DNA from: Massospora cicadina
Lineage: Eukaryota; Entomophthoromycota; Entomophthoromycetes; Entomophthorales; Entomophthoraceae
Direction of reading: 5' to 3'
DNA: 64,000 nt
Assembly (NCBI GenBank): GCA_022478985.1
Contig: JAKSZP010014455.1
Location: 248,001 to 312,000 of the forward strand
Shown here in pieces: positions 45,400 to 56,469 of this stretch (positions are counted from its first letter, which is position 1; the number at the start of each line of letters is the position of its first letter). Under the pieces are notes generated by a model. The model saw nothing but the letters and a program-made list of their open reading frames with translations. It was not told the origin of the DNA and searched no databases. A program made the translations under genes and the position numbers.

Positions 45400-46545
45400 A
45401 CTCCACTCGAGATTTTCCCTGCTCGATTATCTTAGTTGGCATTGCATACACATGTGATTGACTAGGGCAATTGGCTACATAATGCCCTCTTTGTCTAAAC
45501 TGGAAGCAAGTGTTCATAAAAGGTGTGTGTCTATAGTTTGTGGCGGAGGAACCAGGCCAATTATTGCGGTAAGGTTCCAAGGTCACAGATGAATTGGGGA
45601 AGCGTACCTGGGCCAGAAAGGGTATATTGACTCATAGGAGGGACAAATACATTCCAGCGGCTGATAACCCAGACGCTGCGACCTATATCCTGCAAGGGTA
45701 GGAGCGAGGGCAATAGCAATTTTTTGGGCTATGTTGTGTGCGCTGTTTATGGTGGAGAGCTGACATAAGGTGTTTACAATCTGAATAAGTCCAAAATCCC
45801 CATCCAACACATGGGACATAGCGTTATATAGTTTCCAGTATGGTTTGACAGCCGCCATCAACACTATACTTACATCTTCAGTGGTTAAGATATTGGCCCC
45901 AAGCAAAACGTGTGCATCTGCCAAAAACCGCTCAGCAAATTCTGACAGAGTTTCGTTGTGGTCAAACTGTATAATTATAAAGTCAGCTTTTTATTGACAC
46001 ATCTTGGTAGCACCCTCAAACAGCCGGATGACAATCGCTTTTTCTTGTGCATAAGATACTGAGCTGTTGGGAAGATAGCAGGTCACCTGATCAGCGCTTT
46101 CCACATCTAAAGCGGACAGAAACAATTTTGCTTTTTGTTGATCGGTAGCTCCTTCCACAGCAAATTCAAACCGCTTAAAGTAACCATGTAGGTTCCCATC
46201 ATGGCTGAAAGGAGGTAATTTCTCAATATGAACGAATTCTCTTTGCTCTGAATCCCTGCTGCAAGGGGCAGGCGAACTGATTTCAGAGTGACTATGGGAA
46301 CCATTCCTTGATGCGTTATCATACAGCTGGCTGGATGGACTTGAACTTGTCAAAAAGGAATTGGGAGAGGTGGTGTCACACGGGGGGTTCACTGTACCGC
46401 CTGATGGATATTCATTTGCTGATCCATAACATTCTTCCCCTGAGTTACCACTAGCTACCCCATTCCCCATGGCTCCGGTATGCTCTGTGAACTGTTCATT
46501 TATCAATTGCATTTCCTGTTGCAGCGTTTTATATTGTTGTTGCAA
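45400..46545 (-). pseudogene. Gag of element K
   Basis: The frame from 46545 is open for 184 codons: a Gln-rich start (MQQQYKTLQQEMQLINEQF, probable coiled coil), a Ser/Pro/Asn-rich spacer, then the capsid block EKLPPFSHDGNLHGYFKRFEF and LFLSALDVESADQVTCYLPNSS. A second open stretch (45924-45583) continues with ADAHVLLGANILTTEDVSI. The zinc knuckle at 45467-45508 reads CFQFRQRGHYVANC: the second Cys is Phe. The first stretch is the longest clean Gag in the window. Confidence 0.85.
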
Positions 46546-46716
46546 TTTCTGGCGGACTCCCTTTCTTCATTCAGTTGTGGTTCCACAGCTTGTACTCACA
46601 AAAAAAACTTCTTTGATTTTATTCTGCGAGCTGGTTTGCTGTCAGAATGGAGGAGGACTCATCATTGTAGAGTAATTCGCTTTCTGGTTTTTTCCAACTA
46701 TAGCTGCTTAGTGGGC

Positions 46717-46734
46717 CCCCTGTAGTGAGTACCA
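46717..46734 (-). promoter_or_regulatory. Primer-binding site of element K
   Basis: The minus strand reads TGGTACTCACTACAGGGG, one base from the LTR. It differs from the J site by a single G-to-A change (GGTGC to GGTAC). Confidence 0.72.
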
Positions 46735-46735
46735 C

Positions 46736-47203
46736 TGTTAATTCTTGGTGGTAGGGCTCAATGCCACCGAGTTGGTTTTTTCACAGGGTATGAGCCACTG
46801 AGCAACCAAATTGAATGATATGAGGATTGCCAACTTTATAATAAACTTAATAAAATATGTATGGAGCTATCTCCCCTTATTTACACCTTGATTATAATAT
46901 AATTGCAGAGTTTTATATGCGCTCTTCCTTCTTGTAAAAACCTCTAAAACCTTTTATTTTCCATTAGACTCTTTATATCTTGGTTCCCCAGCTAGATGCA
47001 TCCTTGGCTTGGTACTCTTATATTCTGCTTCTATTTTCAAATTACTCTCATTTGTATCAAATCTCAGCATAAATCCTCCCAATTCGCTGAATGCCTCATT
47101 TGGAAGCGCTTAAATTCCCAGTACCAGTTTAATTCCAGCGGATTCCATTCATTCAGCCATATTGATTTAGGGCTTATCGTCAAGTTATATTAGAATCGTG
47201 ACA
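46736..47203 (-). repeat. 5' LTR of element K
   Basis: It pairs with 41030-41496. The plus-strand edges are TGTTAATTC and TCGTGACA. Confidence 0.9.
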
Positions 47204-48850
47204 GAAGGGTTGGGGGATTTTCATCTGGCGTTGGCTTTGAGTAGCAGGTGAAGGCAGAAAGAAGGGGGTTTGGATCATCAGCAGTATGGGGCAGAAGGAA
47301 AAAAAGGTGAAAGGTATCCTTATCAATGAGGCCAAAAGTATTCTTTTCTTGACATATTGGGCAAGCTGGTGTTCAGCAAAGAAATTAGTCCAGACACTCA
47401 GGTAAAAGAATTGATGCGCTGGTGGTTTTGGGGGTAGATAGTCATAAAGCAAAGAGATCACCATGTCAACACATGAGCATCAGCCTGTAAAAACTCTTCA
47501 ATATCGAATTGGCGTCCTCAGGGAAATATATAGGGATGTTAGGTAGAGGAAAGCCCTCACAAAATGGCGCTATTGCCAGATGGAAGGCTTGGAAGAGGAG
47601 GGAGTTGGTGTTGGCAGCAGCTGCATTGACAGTATTTTTGATAAATAGTTTTATAGAGAGGGAAACTGTTGTGAGGATGGAAATGGCAGTGGGGAGTTAA
47701 ATCAGAGTAATGTGAAAATTCAACTAGGAAAAGTCAGGTTTGATTTTATATGTAATTCCATATTTGTTAATCAATCCAAGAGAGTCAAAAGGGTTTAATA
47801 ATTAAAGCTCCAAGCCAGCGGTAGGAGCTGGTATGGTGGCAGATGCTGATTGGCTGGTCACAGTGGACCACAGTAATTCTTCCAGCGCATGAGCAGCCAT
47901 ATGCTCAGAAATGGGATGTGTGGGTAAACTTTGGTTGGGCGGAACATTGGGATCAGCACTGCATCAATTGAGGCTGTGGGGAAAATTGATCCCCATAAAA
48001 AAATTTTAATAGAATTAGTAATGGGCTCATGCTAGAGGGAGGAGCGGCAGAGGAACTTTGGAAGAATATTCTGGGAACAAGCGCTTTGAGTGGTAGAGGG
48101 AAAAGCACAAGGGAAATTTGGCGTGGCCATTCTTGACATGTGCCCAGAAATAATGATCAGGTGCGGATCTTATCACGGCGTGGGTGGTTTTAAAAGCGAG
48201 TGTCATAGCAGAAGGGACAAATTGTCACAAATGCGCAAGGCCCAGTGAGATGATCAATACAATTTGGCACCACGAACTGCAGCATGGGGTTGGCGCCATA
48301 GTCAGCCAAGCCCTCTGTGATCATGTGGCAGAGGCGTTTTGGGGAGAGGTGGAAGGCAAGCTGAAAAATGGGCCATCAGTGTGGCCTCATCTGGCAAGCA
48401 AGTTCAGATGGTTGGAATGTAATTCTTTTTATAGATTAAAGGCAAATAGCTTCTGCCGTAGCGTGGGCTTTACACAAGAAGCCATGATTGAAGTACCCCT
48501 TAAAGGGGTGGAAATCAATAGTAGCTGGTCTATAAACCGCCATGGCCGTCTTGATGATGGTCATGCTCACGTAGGGAAAAAGGTTCTTATACTTAACCCA
48601 AAGCTGAAACACAGGTTACTCCGTGGGAGCACTAGGGAGCTTCTGAGCACAGCCTGAGAGCGTGTGAGGTGGTGGGGTAGGTCCTAAGGCAGGACATAGA
48701 ATCCTGAATTATTTTTGGGGATATTTGTGCCATCCCAGGTGTGTTTCAGCGGCAGCAAATAATTTACAGGAGGCGGCGCACCGTTGCCCCATGGGGGCAT
48801 CAGGCGTTGATCTAGTTAACGTAGGCTAAATTTGATGCTGGCAAAAGGCT
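47204..48850 (-). pseudogene. Family-I gene copy I1
   Basis: One minus-strand frame covers almost the whole 1.6 kb, with only about a dozen stops. The start is MPPWGNGAPPPVNYLLPLK (about 48800). The middle has YFWAHVKNGHAKFPLCF-type residues (about 48090-48160), the counterpart of HPFWAWAKNGH in I2 with its cysteines partly lost, followed by FFMGINFPHS. The C-terminal part reads SVWTNFFAEHQLAQYVKKR (about 47345-47405) and SPATQSQRQMKIPQP. The last codons are cut by element K and continue at 41029. Length is about 540 codons. Function unknown: a gag-like or LINE ORF1-like RNA-binding protein is the best guess. The plus-strand ORF at 48184-48657 is its antisense shadow. Confidence 0.55.
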
Positions 48851-48869
48851 GGTGAGGTTAAAACTTATT

Positions 48870-50900
48870 TTTGATTTCAAATTCAATTGGTAACTTGATT
48901 GAAGCTAAAGAGAATTTTTTACCTCCCTGTCTTATCCAAGTATTATAAAACTGACCTTAATTTCTTTGTTGTTGATCAATTATCTATCATTTGCACTAAT
49001 GAGTACCAAGGAATTTATAAATCATATTCTGAAGGATCTCTCATTTAAAAATTAGTCTTATTTGAAAAAGTAGCGACTGAAGCCACCTATGAGAAAATAA
49101 TAATACTCTGTGAGTCCTAAGCCACTATTAGTATTAGTTATCATAGTGATATTTATTTATTTTTATAGAAAGCCTATTCTGTAGTAAGGTTTCATTTGTG
49201 TTTTACTAAGTTTCTTTCATTATAGAGCTTAATTTTAGCTATCTTTTGGCCTGCCCTATGCACTTAAAATATGATACTGCCATTCTTATTTCAACAACTG
49301 CCATTTCCAAAAAAGTCTCCCCACATGCTTGCTTTGTTTTGGCACCAGACCAATTATTATGTGTTCACATTGTTAAAGGTCAAATAATTTGTCCCCTCTG
49401 CTCTATGTTAAACGCCACAAAAAGTCTTGCTACATGCAACCAATTCTGCCACCACTGAACCTACTTTTTCATTTTGACACCAGCATTTGACTGTAGATTT
49501 TTTTGCCCCTCCAACCCTTCCCACTTTCTCACTGTTTCACCGCAAGGATTTTGTTTTTGATAAAAGCATTTACCCTCTAATACCCAGTTTAGGATAGCCA
49601 ATAAGTGGGTCTTGGGTTCGGTTTTATGGCTGAGCATCTCCCCATGCACCCAACAATGCCTACCTTATGCAAATTTCCAAATCCGATTAAAAGGAGCCCT
49701 ATGCTCTATTAATTAGTTTAAAACACTTGAAAAAAATCTGTTTTTCCTCAATTTGTACCTCCTTGTTCAAACAATTTTCAATAGATATTGATAGATAATC
49801 CCCCTTATATAGTATTCCCCACATAATGATGTTAAACCATTATTGAATATACTATCAGCTTGTTGTGTAAGCTTTTTCTACGATGAGATTGTCCTTTTTC
49901 CAAAATTTCTTAAACTTTGTCATAATGTTGGCGGAAGGACTGGTCCATTTTTTCATCATTTATCCGTAACTATGAGTAAAATCATTAAACTGCATTGACA
50001 AGCCTGCATTACTTTTATGTTGTCAAACTTCTATTTAAATTAATTCTAAATCTAAAAGTACATGAACCTGAGATTCAGCACTATTAGCGATCTCTAAGAC
50101 TCATACCCAGTACAAACATGACCGCCCTGAGTATATCATAATCTAATGGTGACTCACTTAGCTAATGACCTGGCGGATAGTAGCACAAGGTTATGCACAC
50201 AAATACAACGGAAAATCATTATGAAGGTTGCTTACTTCAGTAAAACACACAAAGACAGAAAGTATAAGTAAAAATAGGAACTTCTCTATTACACGGCAGT
50301 ATCACTCCTTCATCTTTGATTGATAATTTACTCCTAAATTCTCTATATAACACTCAGTATTTTAACTTTGAAAAATTATTATTCCTAATCAAGTGTCCTT
50401 TTTGATAATCTCCTTAACTATCCTCTTATTCTACAATCTCCTACTTGAGTATATCGATATTAGTACAAGAGCAGATATATATTTTTTCAGCTAACACAGA
50501 ACCAGGACACCAAACCAAACACCTATCAGCATAGGGCTCATGGAGCCAAAAATTTGTTTTGCTCCTCTCCAGGATATCCAATCTCTGAAAAAGCCAAAGC
50601 TTTTTATCATCATATATAATTAATTGCATGGAAATTGCGTCAAGTCCCACCTAATCTGTAATTTGACTCATTAAATTACTCTGATTATTTGGATGGGATT
50701 TGTCAAAGCTTCAACTACTAGTAAATTTAATTTAATTTTATAAAACTTGACTGGCGATAGGTTTATGTGGATACGCCTAATATATTTTTTAGCACTAGTG
50801 GTGCTAAACCTAAAAAAGGGGAGCCTTCATGCAACTTTATTTGTGAATGAGTCAAATAAAGGGATTATGAGAAATGAAGAACTTCCTAATATAGTCCCTA
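48870..50900. other. AT-rich spacer between I1 and I2
   Basis: No firm gene. The minus strand at 50441-50650 has an open frame (LDAISMQLIIYDDKKLWLF, then NFWLHEP) that faintly recalls the N-terminal endonuclease of LINE ORF2. This would fit directly downstream of the I2 ORF. No RT motif follows in the remaining 1.5 kb. The 62-codon minus ORF at 49461-49649 is rich in K, E and Q but has no recognisable features. Confidence 0.35.
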
Positions 50901-50907
50901 AGTTATC

Positions 50908-52610
50908 AGCCTAGGAAGCCTTATCAGTAGGGGAGGAAGCTTTGGGGAAAGTTTTGTCCGGCGCCTGCTTAGGCTGGAAGACCATGACGGACAACATAGG
51001 GGTTGGGGCATCAGCATCATGAGGCATAAGGAGGTATAATTGTGGGTTTTCTTCATTAATGAGGCCGGAGGTGTCCTTTGCCTCAACATATTGAGCAAGT
51101 TGATGCTCAGCGAAAAATGATAAGAGCAGGCACACAAGTGAAAGACCTTATGCGCTGGCGGGTTTGGGGATAATTGGGGTTGAAAAGAGAGGTTTTTGAT
51201 GCATCAATGCAGGCACGGCTCACTCCAAAAGCAAGTTCCTCAATTTCATATTTGCATTTGCATTAAAATTATGGGGGAATTTTAGGATAGGAATGCCCTT
51301 AAGAAGGGGTTTCATTGCCCCATGTTGATGTTGGTGAAGTAGGGTGTTGGCAATAGCTGCTGCTGCTTCTACCGCCATTTTATATATTTTTTATAGGTAG
51401 GGAAGCTAATTTTATATCAAAAACGGTGGGGACATGAATTAGGAGGATTTACGAAAAATTCCTTCAAGGCAAAATCAGGCTTAAAATTGTAAGGCAATTT
51501 GTATCATCAATCCATTTGAGCGCTTTGAATGAATTTAAATTGGCTAATTCTGGGCCATCCACCAGAGTTGGTGCAGTGGCGGATCCTGTTTGGCTGCAAA
51601 CAGTTGACAATGGCAGCTCAGCTGAAACTGTCTCAGCCACTAGCTCAGGATTCAATAATTCTGACAGATGCTTATAAAAATCTAAATTTTGATTGGCTGC
51701 TGCTTTGGAAGCAGCATCAGAATTAGCTTAGGTAGGGGGTGATAGGATCACGCCCCACTCAAAAAATTTGGGCGAGGCAGCAGCCAGCCCAATGCCAGAA
51801 GGAGGAGTGGCTGAAGTGGCAAAGGCGGAAGCCTCAGGGCACTTGCACGTCATTTGATCCAATTTGAAGCACAAACAGCTTATGGCATGGCCATTCTTGG
51901 CCCACGCCCAAAAAGGGTGATTAGGTGTAGATCTTATCACCGTTTGGGGGGATTGTGAGGTGTGTGTCACGATGGAAAGGGCAGATTGTCACAAAGGTGT
52001 AAGGCCCTGACAACTGACCCACCCCGTTGGGAATAACAAAATGCAAGATGGGGTCTTCACCATAAATGGCCAAACCCACCATAAGTTCGTGGCAAAGGCG
52101 TTCAGGAATGAGAAATGATGGCAACCCAGCAAACTGGACCACCAAAGTGGCCTCATCCGGGATCCATGTACAAACAGTAGGAATCAGAATGTTTTTATAA
52201 ATAATTGGCAGTTTAGATGATGCGGCTGCATCAGCCTCAGATTGAAATACAAGGTCAAAATAGCCCTTAAAAGGGTAAAAGTCGATATATCAGACAGTTT
52301 TGAAAACTGCCACAGCTATCTCAATGATGGCCGCACTTGCATATGGGAAAGAATTCCTATATTTGACCTGGTGGCTAAAATTCAGGTTGCTCTGAGGGAG
52401 CACCAAAGAACTATGGAGCATCAAAGAACTCTGGAGCACCAAAGAACTATGGAGCACCACCCCCATGCTTACAAGAAGGTGGGCTAAGTCCCAAGGTGGG
52501 ACGTAACGCCTGGTGGCATTAGGAGGGCTAGCAGAGCCAGCCTGACTTGCTTTAGTAATGGCCAAAGGACGCCAGAAGGTGGCGCACCACCACCCCAAGC
52601 CATGGCAGCA
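50908..52610 (-). pseudogene. Family-I gene copy I2
   Basis: The best copy for reading domains. The start region PAAMAWGGGAPPSGVLWPLL lies near 52605. There is a repeated LHSSLV block from an 18-base tandem repeat (52401-52458). Then come VVQFAGLPSFLIPERLCHEL, YGEDPILHFVIPNG and YTFVTICPFHRDTHLTIPP in an open frame (52145-51921). The zinc-binding segment PFWAWAKNGHAISCLCFKLDQ, then MTCKCPE, and SPKFFEWGVILSPPT are in 51970-51728. The C-terminus has FFAEHQLAQYVEAKDTSGLI and ends SPTDKAS-stop (51135-50911). Copies I1 and I3 match along the length. The product is probably nucleic-acid binding; whether it is a LINE ORF1, a Gag or something else is open. Confidence 0.58.
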
Positions 52611-52614
52611 GGCA

Positions 52615-53100
52615 TTGATGGTATCAACATTCTGTTTTCAATTGTTTGATTTGAGTGGCTGATTTTTGTATTTTTAAAAACTTAATATTTGGCTTCAATT
52701 TAGCAATTGAAGTGAAAGAAAGATCCTTTCGCCTAGTATAAATTTTATTGCTCGAATAACATAGACTTTTCAAAATCTCCCCCTCCTTAACTGTTCAACA
52801 AATTTCTTTTTTGTTATTTCCTTTTTCTTTTTCTTTAGTTACAATTATAAAGATGAATAAACTTGACATAACCTATTAATGATTCGCCAATCTGAAAGGT
52901 TTTTAATATATATACATTAATAATTTTTACCTAAAATTCAAAGGTCCAGTCAATATTCACATCAACTTGCTCTTTCATCTAAAGCCATGGTTTTTGTGAT
53001 GCAACACAAATTTTTTAACTCATATTGTGGCAACTTAGCACATTATAATAGGTCTTCATAGTGATAAATTTACTTTTTGCCTGATTAACTAAGTAGACCT
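52615..53100. other. AT-rich spacer upstream of I2
   Basis: No ORF. The first 150 bases show weak similarity to the sequence upstream of I1 (about 48850-48960), consistent with a shared 5' untranslated region. The rest contains a polypyrimidine stretch near 52805-52840. Confidence 0.35.
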
Positions 53101-55560
53101 CAGTATTAATTTTTTAAAAAGATATATGAGGTGGATCAACCTTGGGAAAAATATACCACACCGAGAATTTTTCTAGCCAGTAAAGGTTTTGAACTCAAAA
53201 CCTGAACTTGGGTGGAAATTATGAATTCCTATAATTGTAGAAGTTAAGTTTGATAAGTATCAATTTGGTTCCACCCCAAAGTTATCTTCCACACAGGAAT
53301 ATAACAGTGGTTAGTCCAATTGCCTTACATGAAAAATTAAAACTGGTCTTCACAGTTGCCAGATGATATCTGATATGTATAATAATATGGCAGTGGGTAA
53401 AAAATTAACTCTAATCCTAAGACTGGTCAGTTACAATCCTCTTGAAGATGTTCACCATGGTACAGTCTATTCGCTTGTAAATTATTTTTAACTTGGGGTG
53501 ATACAGTGTCATCAATATCCACGGCTCATTACTAATCTATACAGTCTAGGTATAACATGGGAGTTGAGATGGCCCTTTTTCCTTAAAAAAAACTGGAAAC
53601 CACCATTTCAATGGATAATAGACTCCATGATATATTTAGCAGCAGTCCTTGCAACTAATATAAGAACAACTATTGCATAGCCCCTTCTTCAGGTGGTCTA
53701 TGGCCACTTTAATAGTCTCACATGTCCTGTGCCTGCTGAAAGAGGTCCTACAAAATCCATAGACAAAGTATGCCATGAACACTGGTGTTTTACTAAGCGG
53801 TAAGCTGTGTTCATGCATATGGGGGTTTGCATTTAGGACTGATGACAATATGATGTTATCATAAAGACTTCAAATTTTAAGAATTTCTAGAAAAACCAAA
53901 GCTTCAGAAATTCCATTGTCTTGCGCAAAACTCATTCTTAGCATCCTTGTGCGCGTTGATCATGATGTTTGGTCTTCAACAGCTCAGGGAAATTCAGGCT
54001 AGCTCAACTAATTTTACTAGATAGTTCAGCATTTTTAGAAAAAAGTATTGGCACGTAATTCATCATATGCTCATATCATTTGTGGAGGTTTTTTATAGTG
54101 CTCGCCACAGATCAATTTCTCATGCATCATGTCATCAATATCTGTTTTTATGACTACAATTGTAACCTTAATAAAAATTTTGAGTTGTGGTGATTGACTC
54201 CTGGCCGTGGACTATGTTAGTCATGCATCAAAAGTTTAATGGCTCAGGGAACTATCAATCCTTCCAGGTCTCTAAGGTTTTGCAATTAGCATAGCAACAT
54301 GTAGTCAAAACCTTAAAATCCAACATATTATAAGTCCTCTATATTTGTTTAAAAGCTTAGATCACAGCCAAACATTCACATTTGGTAATAATATAAACCT
54401 GATCATAAATGTTCAGACTTAGCTTTAATTAACAAATACCAGTTGATTCTTCCCATATTATCCTCCTGAAAAAAACAACACCATCAATAGCGAAATGGAA
54501 TTCATAAGTATGTAAAAAATTCTCAAAATTTGGATACTGTACATCAATGCGTCGACTATTGCTGTTTAAAAGAAGTCAAATTTATTATGGAACTGTTTAG
54601 TACAGGTAAGCATCACATCATTCTCAGAAGTTTAGATAGCAGTTCAACGATAAAAATGAAGTTATCTATAAGTGTTAATAATTTTGACCATTCCTATAAA
54701 ACTTTACCTTACAAATGTTAGCAGTCATAGTCATCTTTTTGATTCCTTCACCCTGGCTTGGTAAAGTCATGATCCTTTGCTATCAATGACCTAAGCTAAG
54801 ATATTTTAACTGATCCTTAAAATTTTTTATCTCTATAGCTCTATTTTAGGCTAGCAGTAGAAACAAATAGGAAAATTCCACTAAGTGCTCTAAAAGTAAG
54901 TCCGGATACCCAGCCTTCTCTTCATGAACCATGATAAATTCCCCCACAGGCGCATGAGAGGGCCTAAATGGTCTAGTAAAACCCGTGTCTCACTTGAGCG
55001 ACCTTACTCATGTTGTTGAGCGGTGGGTCACTGCTCTTTCCCTAAAGTTCCACATTGTGTACCCCTCTTTAATTACATCCTTAAGGAAGTGATTGAGCGG
55101 GTCTGCAAGGGGTTAGTCTAGATCAAGGGCCACAAGAAGGGACCAAGACACATCCTACACCCAGTCTATAATCTTTCATCTCCACTAGAGTTGGCCATCT
55201 TTGCCCATAAACTTGGAAACCCCTTACCAAGTGTCAGATTCTGGTGGTTGACCCGTTAATAAACCTTTCAACAATTAACAGATCAGGCTGATTATCCTCC
55301 TAGTAATTGAACTAATACACTAATTCTCAACTTCAATTCTATTGCAGTTACTTGGCTCAAGCTGATAACCCCAAAATCAGTTTGATCAATTACTTTATCA
55401 AAAGCTAAGGCTGAATCCACTTGCACATTATGGCTAATTATCACTGCACTAAAATTCAGCAATTGGTCACAAATATCAAAAATCTTATTAAACACTTTGA
55501 AGTAAAAATTGTTTGGGATTGCCCCAAAGATAGCGTTTGAAAGTTTCATGGACAATTAAA
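53100..55560 (-). pseudogene. Ty3/gypsy pol remnant, element F
   Basis: Reading the minus strand from right to left. The RT thumb region appears as FKDQLKYLSLGH with VIDSKGS in another frame (about 54780-54860). RNase H appears as VQYPNFENFL and CECLAVI-AFKQI-RTY, then FKVLT (about 54300-54550). Integrase appears as LNANPHMHEHSLPLSKTPVFMAYFVYGF and CETIKVAIDHLKKG (first Asp, 53848-53660). The upstream open frame 55555-55292 (MSMKLSNAIFGAIPNNFYF...) lies where the protease/RT linker should be but cannot be assigned. The YLDD region is lost. It is the most eroded element apart from L; no LTR pair was found. Confidence 0.68.
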
Positions 55561-55814
55561 TGAATTTTGTTTATTCAATTTCTCACCTTAGGGTGAAAAA
55601 CATATGTCAGTCCACATAATTAGCATGATAGCGCTCGCACATGGACCACCTTAATGGGAGTACCTAGTGCTATTGATTGAGGCCTGCTGGCATCCCAATT
55701 AGGAGTATGTCATCTACTTCAATTGATGTAAAAATTTTACAGAAGATGTATTTCATTAGCTTTATGATTTAACTAAAATCAAGAGGATCCTAGGACAATT
55801 TTGCATGTTCTTAT

Positions 55815-56463
55815 TGTAATGGATCAGGTGCTACATGACCTGTACATTGGTATGTATCTGTTAGTACAAGATCAAAATATAAGAAGAAACCTGAATGAGA
55901 AGGAATTGGAGCGAGAGAAATTCGATGGACCAAAGTCAAATTGCATCCAAGTCAATATGACAGACTTACAAGCATTTCGGACAAAGATTCCATGGGAATG
56001 GAATCTTTGCCCAAGATGTGTGGGATGGTTCAGGAGAGCTTGGCATAGCGGAAATCCTAATTTATATTTGCAAAAGCACTATATATTTGAGGATAGGCTG
56101 GCTTGAATATCCAGTTGAGTCTTCTACAATAAATCCTAAAATCAATAAAGACTTGTTGGCAGAATAAAAAAGAATATTTTATTTTTAAATAGAATAATCA
56201 GATCAGAAGACATGGGCTCCAATCCATCTAGTACTAAAAAAAAAAGACATGGGCTCCAATAGCGGGCATGGTGTGGCATTGGCGTGTTAATCAGTATCCT
56301 CCTACAGCATTTGTACAGGGATCCGAGGGCACATGACAATGACGGAACTCAGCAGATGGGTTTGAGGGATTGGCTCTGGTGGGCTGGTTCCTAGTAGAGT
56401 CAGTTATGTGGCTCTTACTTCCTGATTCCCTTTTGGGATATTGGCGTGAACCCATTCATTACA
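55815..56463 (+). repeat. 5' LTR of element G
   Basis: It matches 57350-57962; for example AAGAAACCTGAATGAG and ATTCGATGGACCAAAGTCAA occur in both. It contains an internal partial duplication of ACATGGGCTCCAAT (about 56210 and 56248) absent from the 3' copy, which explains the length difference. The 101-codon ORF at 55801-56106 lies in the LTR and is not counted as a gene. Confidence 0.85.
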
Positions 56464-56469
56464 TTATAC

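Larger units (their letters stand above)
41030..47203 (-). mobile_element. Element K: full-length Ty3/gypsy retrotransposon
   Basis: LTRs of 467 and 468 bases (41030-41496 and 46736-47203) start TGTCA on the minus strand and end TTAACA or AAAA-type at the other edge. Flanking 5-mers GAGGG (41025-41029) and GAAGG (47204-47208) are a duplication with one transition. The minus-strand order is primer site, gag, zinc knuckle, protease, RT, RNase H, integrase, polypurine tract (CAAGGAGGGGGTAA, 41497-41510). It is 6.2 kb. Proteins and the first 30 LTR bases resemble J. It sits at the extreme 3' end of family-I copy I1. Confidence 0.9.

Noticed and set aside
48184..48657. 157-codon plus-strand ORF
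   Set aside because: Antisense to family-I copy I1, which has homologues I2 and I3 on the other strand.
53184..53203. Inverted repeat AGGTTTTGAACTCAAAACCT, resembling a tRNA T-arm
   Set aside because: No acceptor, D or anticodon stem can be built around it; only an isolated short palindrome.
55801..56106. 101-codon plus-strand ORF
   Set aside because: Lies in the 5' LTR of G and its counterpart in the 3' LTR is broken; no sign that it is coding.
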